Shown: piece after piece, positions 1 through 8,243 of the stretch
Numbering within the stretch: position 1 is the first letter of the stretch
How the letters are laid out: each line of letters begins with the position of its first letter
Assembly (NCBI GenBank): GCA_006227965.1
Contig: SBFL01000367.1
Location: 1 to 23,572 of the forward strand
DNA: 23,572 nt
Source of the DNA: Bacteroidota bacterium
Lineage (GTDB): Bacteria > Bacteroidota > Bacteroidia > Flavobacteriales > Flavobacteriaceae
Direction of reading: 5' to 3'
Translations under genes and position numbers: made by a program
Notes under the pieces: generated by a model
What the model saw: only the letters and a program-made list of their open reading frames with translations
What the model was told of the DNA's origin: nothing
The model's database searches: none

Positions 1-204
1 AATTTAGGGCATAAAGCGGTTTTCTGGGCTTATGTCTTCCCATTTATCCTGATGTTGCTGACCTTGCTTACGGCTTCATATTTCGTTGCGGAATGGCTGG
101 CCGGAGTGTTGTCGCTCCTGATCCTTATCCCTTATTACCTGTTGATTCATGGGCTTAAGGGTTATTTTAAAAAGACCTTTGACATTTCCATTCAGAGAAT
201 TTAA
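1..204 (+). CDS. RseC/MucC-like membrane protein, C-terminal part
   Basis: Only the last 67 codons lie in the window; the reading frame is open from base 1 and stops at TAA 202-204. The fragment contains two hydrophobic stretches (about residues 7-28 and 33-52 of the fragment) followed by a short basic cytoplasmic-type tail. That is the two-helix layout of SoxR-reducing-system RseC family proteins. In Bacteroidota an RseC-family gene commonly heads the rnf operon, and here the stop lies 5 bp before the rnfB start, so co-transcription is very likely. The family assignment rests on topology and context, since the cysteine-bearing N-terminus is outside the window. A different small membrane protein is possible. 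Confidence 0.65.
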   Translation, partial: NLGHKAVFWAYVFPFILMLLTLLTASYFVAEWLAGVLSLLILIPYYLLIHGLKGYFKKTFDISIQRI

Positions 205-209
205 GAATC

Positions 210-1100
210 ATGACGGATTCCATCCTTTACAGCGTGATTTTACTGGCTCTTTTGGGAACCGTGGCCGCCCTTGTGCTATATGTGGTGTCCAAGAAGTTCT
301 ATGTGTATGAAGATCCGCTGATCGCCACCGTTGAGGAAATGTTGCCGGGTGCCAATTGTGCGGGATGTGGTTCTCCTGGCTGCAGGTCCTTTGCTGAAAA
401 GCTGGTGGGTTCAGATGATATTTCAGATTTATTCTGCCCTGTGGGTGGCAACCAGGTGATGAATCTGGTTGCAGGGGCACTGGGGAAAGTGGTCAAGGAA
501 CAGGACCCAACCGTGGCGGTGATACGCTGTCAGGGCAGTTGCGAGGTAAGGCCTAAAACCACCGAATACCAGGGGCCGAGGTCCTGTGCGATTTCCGCAC
601 TTATCTACAGCGGCGAAACCGATTGTCAGTTCGGGTGCCTGGGTGATGGCGATTGTGTTGAAGTCTGCAAATTCGACGCCATGTACATGGATGAAACCAC
701 CGGGCTTCCGGTAGTCATTACCGATAAGTGTACCTCCTGTGGCATGTGTGTTGAAGCCTGTCCGAGGAATATCATCGAGATGCGCCCAAAACACAAAAGG
801 GACTTGAAAATTTTTGTGGGCTGTCTCAATGAAGAAAAGGGCGGGATTGCCAAAAAGGCCTGTTCGGTGGCCTGTATCGGTTGTTCCAAGTGCTTCGATA
901 TTTGCCCGAAGGATGCCATTACCATGAATAACAACCTGGCTTACATTGATCCTGAGTTCTGTACATTATGCAGAAAATGTGTTGACGTTTGCCCGACAGA
1001 TTCGATCATTGAAACGAATTTCCCACCCCGCAAAAATAGGAACACAGATCCCGGCATTACCATAAAAGTCGAACCGGTAAAACCACAAAACGATGCTTAG
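210..1100 (+). CDS. rnfB: Rnf complex subunit RnfB, polyferredoxin
   Basis: RnfB (296 aa) is the electron-entry subunit of the ion-translocating ferredoxin:NAD+ oxidoreductase. An N-terminal membrane helix (about residues 6-27) anchors it. A Fes-type [4Fe-4S] domain follows with C50, C53, C58 and C76 (ending CPVGG). A cysteine-rich region comes next (C107, C111, C126, C139, C143, C149, C153). Then come three classical CxxCxxCxxxCP motifs starting at C174, C222 and C251. This suggests about five or six clusters, more than in the short gammaproteobacterial RnfB and closer to the long forms of anaerobes. Its last bases overlap the rnfC start (ATG at 1093, stop 1098-1100), so translation is probably coupled. 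The start at 210 places the membrane helix at the N-terminus as expected. Confidence 0.96.
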   Translation: MTDSILYSVILLALLGTVAALVLYVVSKKFYVYEDPLIATVEEMLPGANCAGCGSPGCRSFAEKLVGSDDISDLFCPVGGNQVMNLVAGALGKVVKEQDPTVAVIRCQGSCEVRPKTTEYQGPRSCAISALIYSGETDCQFGCLGDGDCVEVCKFDAMYMDETTGLPVVITDKCTSCGMCVEACPRNIIEMRPKHKRDLKIFVGCLNEEKGGIAKKACSVACIGCSKCFDICPKDAITMNNNLAYIDPEFCTLCRKCVDVCPTDSIIETNFPPRKNRNTDPGITIKVEPVKPQNDA

Positions 1101-2421
1101 GACTTTTCCTAAAGGAGGTATTCACCCGCCGGAGAATAAACTAACCTCCTCAAAACCCATTAAAAGGCTGCCGCCGCCCAACGTGGTTTACGTACCCATA
1201 TCCCAGCATATAGGTATTCCTGCAGAAATCGTCGTGGACCGCAAAGACAAGGTCGAAGTAGGACAGGTCATTGCCAAATCAGGGGGGTTCGTCTCCTCCA
1301 ACATTCATGCCCCGGTGGCGGGGACCGTTACCAAACTGGACATGATCATTGATACCAGGGGTTATAAACAGCAGTGTATCGTAATCCGGACAGATCAGAA
1401 AAACGAATCCAACTTTCAGGATGCCGATTTACCTCTGATAGCGGAGATCTCGCTGGAACCGGAGGAAATCCTCAGGCGAATTTCAGATTTCGGGATTGTC
1501 GGGCTGGGCGGGGCTACCTTTCCCTCCCACGTCAAGCTGAACATCAAAAAGGACAGGAAATTAGACTGCCTGATAATCAACGGTGTGGAATGCGAACCCT
1601 ATCTGACAGCAGACCATCGGTTGATGCTTGAAAAAGGGGAGGAAATCATGGTCGGCATCCGTATCCTGATGCACGCCCTGCATGTTGAAAGGGCCATCAT
1701 CGGGATTGAAAACAACAAAAGGGACGCCATTGAAAACTTTAAAAAGCTTGCTGCTGGCGACCCCGGCATACAGATAGCCGCCCTTAAGGTAAAATACCCG
1801 CAGGGTGGTGAAAAACAACTTGTCAGGGCACTTTTAAAAAGGGAGGTCCCGAAAAACGGGCTGCCTCTTGACGTCGGGGTGGTGGTCCACAACGTTGGTA
1901 CCATTTTCGCCATATACCAGGCGGTACAGCACAACAGGCCCCTTATGGAACGGGTGGTCACCGTGACCGGCAAAAAGCTGGGAGACCCTTCCAACTTCTG
2001 GGTAAAGATCGGAACCCCCATAAGTGAGCTGATCGAAGCGGTCGGGGGCATTCCTGAGGACACCCGTAAAATTGTGAGTGGCGGCCCCATGATGGGCAAG
2101 GCCCTAAAGAGCATGGATGTTCCCGTTACCAAGGGTACTTCGGGCATCCTGGTCATCTCAGAGGATGAAGCGAGCCGGGGAACCCCAAAAAACTGCATCC
2201 GTTGCGGGGAATGCGTGGATGTATGCCCCATGGGCCTGGAGCCCCATCTGCTGATGAACCTTTCCGAAAAGGGCATGTACGAGAAAGCGGCCCAGGAAGA
2301 TATCATGACCTGCATAGAATGCGGTTCCTGCAGTTATGTGTGCCCATCACACCGTCCGCTACTGGACTATATACGATTTGGAAAAACCATTGCAAAACAA
2401 CTCGAATCGAATAAAGGGTAG
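1093..2421 (+). CDS. rnfC: Rnf complex subunit RnfC
   Basis: RnfC (442 aa) is the peripheral NAD(H)- and FMN-binding subunit, homologous to the NuoF/NqrA type of fold. The N-terminus carries the family signature GGIHPPENK. The glycine-rich nucleotide-binding segment GLGGATFPSH lies near residues 136-145. Two [4Fe-4S] motifs sit near the C-terminus, CIRCGECVDVCP from C368 and CIECGSCSYVCP from C407. The protein ends about 20 residues after the second motif, so it lacks the long alanine/lysine-rich repeat tail of enterobacterial RsxC. It overlaps rnfB by 8 bp and ends 2 bp before rnfD. Confidence 0.97.
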   Translation: MLRTFPKGGIHPPENKLTSSKPIKRLPPPNVVYVPISQHIGIPAEIVVDRKDKVEVGQVIAKSGGFVSSNIHAPVAGTVTKLDMIIDTRGYKQQCIVIRTDQKNESNFQDADLPLIAEISLEPEEILRRISDFGIVGLGGATFPSHVKLNIKKDRKLDCLIINGVECEPYLTADHRLMLEKGEEIMVGIRILMHALHVERAIIGIENNKRDAIENFKKLAAGDPGIQIAALKVKYPQGGEKQLVRALLKREVPKNGLPLDVGVVVHNVGTIFAIYQAVQHNRPLMERVVTVTGKKLGDPSNFWVKIGTPISELIEAVGGIPEDTRKIVSGGPMMGKALKSMDVPVTKGTSGILVISEDEASRGTPKNCIRCGECVDVCPMGLEPHLLMNLSEKGMYEKAAQEDIMTCIECGSCSYVCPSHRPLLDYIRFGKTIAKQLESNKG

Positions 2422-2423
2422 CT

Positions 2424-3434
2424 ATGAGCGACCAGCCTATCATTGTTTCCGCCTCTCCTCACGTACATTCGGACCGGACCTCCAAAAAACTGATGTACGA
2501 TGTGGTAATTGCATTGGTCCCGGCATTTTTGGTATCCCTTTACGTCTTTGGCTTCAATGCCCTGATCGTTACCACAGCAGCCGTTATCTCATGTCTTTTG
2601 TTTGAGTACCTCATTCAAAAGTACCTGATGAAAACCGAAGTCACCATAGGTGATGGCTCCGCCCTGATCACCGGAATCCTGCTGGCCTTCAACCTGCCCG
2701 CCGGGATCCCGGTATGGATGGTGGTGGTCGGTAGCCTGGTTGCCATAGGGGTGGCAAAGCTGTCCTTCGGGGGGATCGGGTACAATATCTTCAACCCGGC
2801 CCTGGTCGGGAGGGTATTCCTGCTGGTTTCCTTCCCCGTTCAGATGACGCTTTGGCCCACAGCGGTGGAAAACAACACCTCCATAGTCGATGCGGTTACC
2901 GGGGCGACTACCCTGGGGCTTATAAAAGAAGGGGTGCAATTCGGGGAAACCATAAGCTCCCTCAGCGCCAGCATCCCATCGGCACAGGAGATGTTCCTGG
3001 GGATCACCTCCGGCTCCCTGGGTGAAATGTCGGCCCTGGCCCTGATCCTGGGCGGGGTGTTCCTCATTGCAAGAAAGGTGATCTCCTGGCACATCCCGGT
3101 TACCGTGCTGGCCAGCATTGCCGTGATGACGGGTGTTTTCTGGTGGATAGACCCCGAGCATTATGCCAACCCGCTGATTCACGTGTTGTCCGGCGGAGCC
3201 ATCCTGGGGGCTTTTTACATGGCCACGGACCTGGTAACTAGTCCGGTAACCAAAAAGGGGATGGTCATCTTTGCCCTCGGCATAGGGGTGATTACAGTGG
3301 TGATCCGGCTATTCGGATCCTACCCTGAGGGGATCTCTTTTGCCATTCTGATCATGAACGCTTTCGTCCCGCTTATCAACAGCTACTTCAAACCCAGGAG
3401 GTTTGGGTCAAGAATCAAAGCCAAAATCATGTGA
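2424..3434 (+). CDS. rnfD: Rnf complex subunit RnfD, flavin-bearing membrane protein
   Basis: RnfD (336 aa) is an integral membrane subunit (NqrB/RnfD family) that carries covalently bound FMN and takes part in coupling electron flow to ion transport. Multiple hydrophobic helices are visible along the sequence. The flavinylation motif recognised by ApbE is present as DAVTGAT, with T162 the expected FMN acceptor. Other family marks are the GDGSALITG segment and NIFNPALVGRVF. The gene starts 2 bp after rnfC. Its stop TGA (3432-3434) lies 2 bp before the ATG used for rnfG. No apbE flavin transferase is encoded in the window, so maturation must depend on a gene elsewhere. Confidence 0.96.
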   Translation: MSDQPIIVSASPHVHSDRTSKKLMYDVVIALVPAFLVSLYVFGFNALIVTTAAVISCLLFEYLIQKYLMKTEVTIGDGSALITGILLAFNLPAGIPVWMVVVGSLVAIGVAKLSFGGIGYNIFNPALVGRVFLLVSFPVQMTLWPTAVENNTSIVDAVTGATTLGLIKEGVQFGETISSLSASIPSAQEMFLGITSGSLGEMSALALILGGVFLIARKVISWHIPVTVLASIAVMTGVFWWIDPEHYANPLIHVLSGGAILGAFYMATDLVTSPVTKKGMVIFALGIGVITVVIRLFGSYPEGISFAILIMNAFVPLINSYFKPRRFGSRIKAKIM

Positions 3435-3436
3435 TC

Positions 3437-4033
3437 ATGAAAAAGAAGGAATCAACCCTGATCAATATGGTAGTGGTCCTTTTTGTAACCACCCTGGTGG
3501 CCGGACTGACCCTGGGTTACGTGAATGACCTCACCCTGGAACCAAAGGCACGGGCCCGCCTGGCCAAAAAGGCCAATGCGCTGAAGACCGTGCTTCCCGC
3601 CTTTGACAATGATCCGGTTCCCGCAGTGATTCGGGTCAAGTCCGGGTCGTCCAGGGACAGCATAGAGATCTATCCGGCCTTCAGGGGCAATGGGTTTGCC
3701 GGGGCGGCGGTTACCGGGGCCTCCGAAAAGGGATACAGCGGTTTGGTAAAACTGATGGTTGGCTTTCTGCCCGACGGCACCATTAACAACATCGAGGTAC
3801 TGGAGCAAAAGGAAACCCCGGGGCTGGGGACAAAAATGAAAGGCGAAAAGTTCCTGCGGCAATTCCGCGGCAAAGATCCGTCGTCCTTCAACCTGAAGGT
3901 TGAAAAAGACGGTGGCGGAGTGGATGCCCTGGCGGGCGCCACGATCAGCACTCGGGCATTCAGCGAAGCCACGCAGCAGGCCTATGATATTTTTATCACC
4001 CACAGGGACAGCATCAATGAACAGGATAATTAA
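3437..4033 (+). CDS. rnfG: Rnf complex subunit RnfG, flavin-bearing subunit
   Basis: RnfG (198 aa from this start) has one N-terminal membrane helix (about residues 10-28) and a periplasmic FMN-binding domain of the RnfG/NqrC type. The covalent flavin motif is DALAGAT, with T169 the predicted FMN-linked residue. KETPGLGTKM, about 45 residues upstream of it, is the usual family segment. A GTG at 3431 would add two residues and overlap rnfD by 4 bp (GTGA). I chose the ATG at 3437 because it gives the usual MKKK-plus-helix N-terminus, but the GTG cannot be excluded. RnfE starts 5 bp after the stop. Confidence 0.95.
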   Translation: MKKKESTLINMVVVLFVTTLVAGLTLGYVNDLTLEPKARARLAKKANALKTVLPAFDNDPVPAVIRVKSGSSRDSIEIYPAFRGNGFAGAAVTGASEKGYSGLVKLMVGFLPDGTINNIEVLEQKETPGLGTKMKGEKFLRQFRGKDPSSFNLKVEKDGGGVDALAGATISTRAFSEATQQAYDIFITHRDSINEQDN

Positions 4034-4038
4034 AGACC

Positions 4039-4644
4039 ATGGCTGAAACACTGGACCAGAAACAAAATTTCTTAAAGGGCATCATCAAGGAGAACCCGGT
4101 GTTTGTGATGCTCCTTGGTATGTGCCCCACCCTTGGGGTCACCTCCTCGGCTTTCAATGGGCTGGGCATGGGGGTAGCCACACTATTTGTACTGTTGATG
4201 TCCAATATTGTGGTATCCCTTATCAAATCGCAGGTCCCCAGCAAGGTGCGCATCCCCGCTTTTATAGTGATCATCGCCTCCTTTGTGACCGTAGTGGAGA
4301 TGGTGCTGGAAGCCTACATCCCATTTCTGTATGAACAGCTGGGGATTTTCATCCCCCTCATCGTGGTGAACTGCCTTATTTTGGGAAGGGCCGAAGCTTT
4401 TGCTTCCAAGAACAACCTGACCTCTTCGGTTGTCGATGCCCTCGGTATGGGCATGGGCTTTGTCATAGCTCTTACGGCATTAGGGGCCACGCGCGAAATC
4501 CTGGGGAACGGCAGCATTTTTGAGTTCCGATTTGTCTCGGAGGATGCCAACACGTTCATCCTTTTTATACTGCCTCCCGGGGCCTTTATCGCCCTGGCTT
4601 ATCTGGCCATCGCATTCAACAGGTTAACCCGTAAACTGGCATAG
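4039..4644 (+). CDS. rnfE: Rnf complex subunit RnfE, integral membrane
   Basis: RnfE (201 aa) is one of two paralogous six-helix membrane subunits (with RnfA) related to NqrD/NqrE. The half-helix cysteine motifs LGMCPTLGV near the N-terminus and VVNCLILGRAEAFA in the middle match the positions where RnfA and RnfE together hold an intramembrane iron-sulfur centre in structurally studied homologues. The first ten or so residues are polar, which is typical of RnfE and distinguishes it from RnfA. It lies 5 bp after rnfG and 1 bp before rnfA in an unbroken operon. Confidence 0.96.
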   Translation: MAETLDQKQNFLKGIIKENPVFVMLLGMCPTLGVTSSAFNGLGMGVATLFVLLMSNIVVSLIKSQVPSKVRIPAFIVIIASFVTVVEMVLEAYIPFLYEQLGIFIPLIVVNCLILGRAEAFASKNNLTSSVVDALGMGMGFVIALTALGATREILGNGSIFEFRFVSEDANTFILFILPPGAFIALAYLAIAFNRLTRKLA

Positions 4645-4645
4645 C

Positions 4646-5221
4646 ATGGAATATTTGATCATCCTTATAGGCGCCGTTTTTGTCAATAACATAGTCCTTT
4701 CCCAGTTCCTGGGGATTTGCCCGTTCCTGGGGGTTTCCAATAAGGTTTCCACTTCAGTGGGCATGTCCGGGGCGGTCCTGTTTGTCATGACCATTGCCAC
4801 TACGGTGACCTATTTGCTTCACCAATATGTGCTGGTGCCCATGGGCCTGGACTATTTGCGGACCATTACGTTCATCCTGGTCATTGCTGCCCTGGTACAG
4901 ATGGTGGAGATCATGCTGAAAAAGGTAAGCCCGCCCCTGTATCAGGCACTTGGGGTATTCCTGCCCCTGATCACGACCAACTGCGCCGTGCTGGGGGTTG
5001 CCATACTTGCCCTGGGCCTGGAAGACGGAAACCTTCTGAAGGCGGTATTCTTTGCCATTTCCAGTTCGGCCGGATTTGCCCTGGCACTGATTGTCTTTGC
5101 CAGTATCCGGGAATTCCTGGAACTGGCAGACATCCCCGAAGGAATGAAGGGGGTGCCCATTAACCTGCTGGTAGCAGGGCTCCTTTCACTGGCCTTTCTG
5201 GGCTTTGCCGGGTTGGTATAA
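4646..5221 (+). CDS. rnfA: Rnf complex subunit RnfA, integral membrane
   Basis: RnfA (191 aa, the normal family length) is the second paralogous membrane subunit. It has six hydrophobic segments and the paired cysteine motifs FLGICPFLGV (N-terminal) and TTNCAVLGVA (middle). These mirror those of RnfE and would complete the membrane [2Fe-2S]-type site between the two subunits. It is the last gene of the run B-C-D-G-E-A, so all six core subunits are present and intact. The next gene, korB, converges on it with only 32 bp between the stops. No strong terminator hairpin is visible there. Confidence 0.97.
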   Translation: MEYLIILIGAVFVNNIVLSQFLGICPFLGVSNKVSTSVGMSGAVLFVMTIATTVTYLLHQYVLVPMGLDYLRTITFILVIAALVQMVEIMLKKVSPPLYQALGVFLPLITTNCAVLGVAILALGLEDGNLLKAVFFAISSSAGFALALIVFASIREFLELADIPEGMKGVPINLLVAGLLSLAFLGFAGLV

Positions 5222-5253
5222 ACCCCCGGTATATTTACCCATTTCGTTTCGGG

Positions 5254-6264
5254 TTATTCCACCTTATAGGTTTCCCCTGAGAAAAAGAGGTCGTCCGTCC
5301 TGACGAAATCGGAGTTGGCCTTCACCTGTACGGTAAGAGCATCTTCCCGCTGCTCCAGGGTGACATCATCGTAGCTCCTGATCAGGCCGGTAACCAGCGG
5401 GAACTGAAGCCGTACCAGCATCTGGTGGAGGGTCGGGTCCTGTTCGTGGGCATCATGAACCAGAATATCTTCCTCTGTTACACCGTTCTCACCAATGGTA
5501 ACTACCTCGAGTTTGAGACCCTTCAGTATGAGCCCTTTATCCCGGTCTTTCCCAAATATCATCGGCTGGCCATGCTCCACATGCAGTTGCTTGTCCTCCC
5601 TGACATTCTTGTCTGTGAATTCCGTAAAACAACCATTGTTAAAGATAACGCAGTTTTGAAGGACCTCTATCAGGGAGGTGCCATTGAATTTTTCGGCTGC
5701 GATGAAGATCTCCGTAAGTTCTTTTGGCGTATTCCCCGCCACCCTTGCATAAAAACGGGCCTGGGCCCCAATGGCCAGTTCCCCCGCAAGAAACGGGGGT
5801 TGGGTATTGCCATACGGAGAGGATTTCGTCTTTTGCCCTACAGAGGAAGTGGGTGAGAACTGCCCCTTGGTCAGGCCATAGATCTTGTTGTTAAACAGGA
5901 TCATATTCAAATTGATGTTACGGCGGAGCACATGTATGAAGTGATTCCCCCCGATGGCCATGCTGTCGCCATCCCCGGTAATCACCCAGACACTCAGATC
6001 CGGATTGGCCAATTTGACACCTGAAGCGATGGCAGGGGCCCTTCCATGAATACCGTGCATTCCATAGGTGTCCATATAATAGGGGAAGCGGGAAGAACAC
6101 CCGATCCCTGAAATGAAGACCACGTCCTCCTTGTTTACCCCCATTTCAGGCAGGGCCTTTTGTACAGCCCTCAGAATGACATAGTCATCGCATCCCGGGC
6201 ACCATCGCACCTCCTGATCACTTGCAAAATCCCTGAATGTGTATTTCTTAACCGTCGTTTCCAT
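5254..6264 (-). CDS. korB: 2-oxoacid:ferredoxin oxidoreductase, beta subunit
   Basis: This 336-aa beta subunit binds thiamine diphosphate and one [4Fe-4S] cluster and passes electrons from oxidative decarboxylation of a 2-oxoacid to ferredoxin. Visible marks are the N-terminal WCPGC motif (C22, C25), GIGC (C56), and a late cysteine (C205) as the likely four cluster ligands. The thiamine motif runs from GDGDS (97-101) to an asparagine pair about 25 residues later. The gene lies 2 bp downstream of korA. 2-Oxoglutarate is the likely substrate because pyruvate has its own enzyme (nifJ) nearby, but the sequence alone does not prove it. Confidence 0.94.
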   Translation of the reverse strand: METTVKKYTFRDFASDQEVRWCPGCDDYVILRAVQKALPEMGVNKEDVVFISGIGCSSRFPYYMDTYGMHGIHGRAPAIASGVKLANPDLSVWVITGDGDSMAIGGNHFIHVLRRNINLNMILFNNKIYGLTKGQFSPTSSVGQKTKSSPYGNTQPPFLAGELAIGAQARFYARVAGNTPKELTEIFIAAEKFNGTSLIEVLQNCVIFNNGCFTEFTDKNVREDKQLHVEHGQPMIFGKDRDKGLILKGLKLEVVTIGENGVTEEDILVHDAHEQDPTLHQMLVRLQFPLVTGLIRSYDDVTLEQREDALTVQVKANSDFVRTDDLFFSGETYKVE

Positions 6265-6266
6265 GT

Positions 6267-8126
6267 CTATGACAAATGAGTTTTGAATTTCTGAACGAGC
6301 TCATCATTTCCAAAGGGTAAGCCCTGTATTTTGTTGAATTGCAAAAACGTAAATTCGTTGAAATTGATCTTCAATATCTTGGCAAACTGTCCGCTGTTCA
6401 ATTCACAAACAATGATTTTTTTGAACCGCCTTAGCAACTGCTCTGTGTTCTTGGGCAGGGGGTTGATATAATTGAAATGTGCAAAACCGATATTCAAAAA
6501 CCCTTCTGCATTCAATTCTTTTACAGCCGTATGCAGGGCGCCGTACGTTCCGCCCCATCCTATGACCAAAAGGTCTCCCTCGTCCGCAAATTCAGGGACA
6601 ATGTCGGGGATGTTGTTCTGCACCCGCTTAATTTTTTCGGCCCGGATCCTGGTCATATATTCATGGTTTTCCGGAACATAGGACACATTACCTGTATCCG
6701 CATCCTTCTCGAGGCCCCCGATCCGGTGTTCCAGCCCGGGAGTTCCGGGGATCGCCCATTGCCGGGCAAGCGTCTCTTTATCCCTGTCGTATGGCTGCCA
6801 GTTCTCATCCTTTCCACTCACGATATGGTTGCGGATCTCCGGAAGCTCATTAACGGACTGAATTTTCCAGGGAGCAGAACCGTTTGCGATGTAACCATCT
6901 GTTAAAAGGATAACCGGGGTCATATGTTCCAGGGTGAGCCTGGCTGCTTCATAGGCATAATCGAAACAATTTGCCGGCGTACTGGCGGCAATTACAATGA
7001 CGGGGCTCTCGCCGTTCCTGCCATACATGGCCTGCAGAAGGTCTGATTGTTCGGTTTTGGTAGGCAACCCGGTGGATGGGCCACCCCGCTGCACGTCCAC
7101 TATCACCAGTGGCAGTTCTACCATCATGGCCAGGCCGAGGGCTTCGCCTTTAAGGGCCAGCCCCGGGCCGGAAGTAGTGGTGATGGCAAGATTTCCGGCA
7201 AAGGACGCACCAATGGCCGAGGTGACTCCCGCAATTTCATCTTCGGCCTGCAGGGTCTTTACGCCAAAGTGCTTGTGTTTTACCAGTTCGTGCAGGATAT
7301 CAGAGGCAGGGGTAATGGGATAGGAGCCCAGGAACAATTCGAGTCCGGACTTTTCGGCTGCGGCCAGGAAACCCCATGCAGTTGCCGTATTCCCCATGAT
7401 GACCCGGTAGGTCCCGGGGGGCATTTTTGCCGGGGCGATCGTATACGAATTCGGGATGAGTTCAAGGGTTTCGGAATAATAGTACCCCGCATTCAACACT
7501 TTCGTATTAGCTTCGATCAGCAGCGGGTTCTTTTTGAACTTTTTCCTGAAAAAGTCAATGGTGTGATCTGTCGAACGGTGGTACATCCAGTACACCATCC
7601 CCAGGGCGAACATGTTTTTACTCCTGTTGATTGCCTTGTTGTCTAGGCCATTCATATCCTTCAGGGCCTCCTTGGTCAAAGAGGTCATGGCCACCTCGAT
7701 AACCCTGTAGTTTTCAAGGGTGCCATCCTCCAGCGGATTGGAATCGTATTCCGCCTTTTCGAGGTTTTTCTTCGTGAAGGAATCTGTGTCCACTATAATG
7801 GTATGCCCCGGTTTAACAGCGTACAAATTGGTCTTCAGACCGGCTGGGTTCATCGCCACCAGGAGGTCGACATTGTCCCCCGGAGTACTTACTTCGATAC
7901 TTCCGATATGCACCTGGAAACCGGAAACCCCGTACAGGCTTCCCTGGGGAGCCCTGATTTCAGACGGATAATTGGGAAAGGTCGCCACATCATTTCCGAA
8001 CATGGCCGAGGTATCTGAAAACTGGGTTCCGGTAAGCTGCATTCCGTCTCCGGAATCGCCCACGAAACGGACTACCACCGCCTCCAGGGTATTGATATCC
8101 TGCCCGCTATTTTTCAAATCGATCAT
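6267..8126 (-). CDS. korA: 2-oxoacid:ferredoxin oxidoreductase, fused gamma-alpha subunit
   Basis: This 619-aa subunit joins the gamma domain (about residues 15-200) to the alpha domain (about 240-619) in one chain, the common two-subunit form of the family. The gamma part begins with VVVRFVGDSGDGMQLTG. The alpha part has YPITPASDILHEL and RGGPSTGLPTKTEQSDL, the latter being a conserved loop around the thiamine site. It pairs with korB 2 bp downstream to oxidise a 2-oxoacid, probably 2-oxoglutarate, to the acyl-CoA while reducing ferredoxin. It is transcribed away from the ferredoxin gene at 8269, and the 142-bp gap holds a shared FNR-like dyad (8201-8212). Confidence 0.95.
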   Translation of the reverse strand: MIDLKNSGQDINTLEAVVVRFVGDSGDGMQLTGTQFSDTSAMFGNDVATFPNYPSEIRAPQGSLYGVSGFQVHIGSIEVSTPGDNVDLLVAMNPAGLKTNLYAVKPGHTIIVDTDSFTKKNLEKAEYDSNPLEDGTLENYRVIEVAMTSLTKEALKDMNGLDNKAINRSKNMFALGMVYWMYHRSTDHTIDFFRKKFKKNPLLIEANTKVLNAGYYYSETLELIPNSYTIAPAKMPPGTYRVIMGNTATAWGFLAAAEKSGLELFLGSYPITPASDILHELVKHKHFGVKTLQAEDEIAGVTSAIGASFAGNLAITTTSGPGLALKGEALGLAMMVELPLVIVDVQRGGPSTGLPTKTEQSDLLQAMYGRNGESPVIVIAASTPANCFDYAYEAARLTLEHMTPVILLTDGYIANGSAPWKIQSVNELPEIRNHIVSGKDENWQPYDRDKETLARQWAIPGTPGLEHRIGGLEKDADTGNVSYVPENHEYMTRIRAEKIKRVQNNIPDIVPEFADEGDLLVIGWGGTYGALHTAVKELNAEGFLNIGFAHFNYINPLPKNTEQLLRRFKKIIVCELNSGQFAKILKINFNEFTFLQFNKIQGLPFGNDELVQKFKTHLS

Positions 8127-8169
8127 TGTCGAACTTCTTTGATTACAAATCTTCTGATTCTGTTCGCCA

Positions 8170-8177
8170 TAAATATA
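8170..8177 (-). promoter_or_regulatory. -7 element of the korAB promoter
   Basis: On the minus strand this reads TATATTTA, a one-base departure from the Bacteroidota -7 consensus TAnnTTTG. It lies about 43 bp upstream of the korA start, and its centre is exactly 33 bp from the centre of the dyad at 8201-8212. No clear -33 TTTG is present, consistent with an activator-dependent promoter. This is a prediction from pattern and spacing. Confidence 0.5.
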
Positions 8178-8200
8178 CTTTTACTCCCACCAACGAATCC

Positions 8201-8212
8201 TGATTTTTATCA
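8201..8212. promoter_or_regulatory. FNR-type dyad shared by korAB and ferredoxin promoters
   Basis: The sequence TGATTTTTATCA is a perfect TGAT-N4-ATCA dyad, the core of the Crp/Fnr-family FNR site. It sits exactly midway between two -7-like elements, TATATTTA (8177-8170, minus) and TACTTTTG (8236-8243, plus), with 23 bp on each side. With transcription starting about 6-8 bp after each -7 element, the dyad centre falls near -41 to -43 for both genes, the class II activator position. A similar dyad with the same spacing precedes nifJ (8732-8743). The regulator gene is not in the window. Confidence 0.6.
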
Positions 8213-8235
8213 TTAAAAGAGCGGGGCAGTCACCT

Positions 8236-8243
8236 TACTTTTG
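8236..8243 (+). promoter_or_regulatory. -7 element of the ferredoxin promoter
   Basis: TACTTTTG is an exact match to TAnnTTTG. It lies 25 bp upstream of the ferredoxin ATG and 33 bp (centre to centre) from the FNR-like dyad at 8201-8212. The predicted start of transcription, around 8249-8251, falls within the inverted repeat at 8242-8262. Confidence 0.55.

Noticed and set aside
1599..2315. Long minus-strand reading frame (238 codons) inside rnfC
   Set aside because: It lies wholly antisense to a well-supported gene, has no recognisable domain, and its composition mirrors the codon pattern of rnfC.
2589..3182. Minus-strand frame of 197 codons opposite rnfD
   Set aside because: Shadow of the rnfD coding frame; low-complexity product rich in G, H, Q and P with no motif.
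4039..5221. rnfE and rnfA as a recent duplication or assembly artefact
   Set aside because: They are the normal paralogous pair of every Rnf complex and are well diverged here.
5222..5253. Bidirectional terminator between rnfA and korB
   Set aside because: Only 4-bp stems (GGTA/TACC at 5228-5239, ACCC/GGGT nearby) with no clear T-run; too weak to call.
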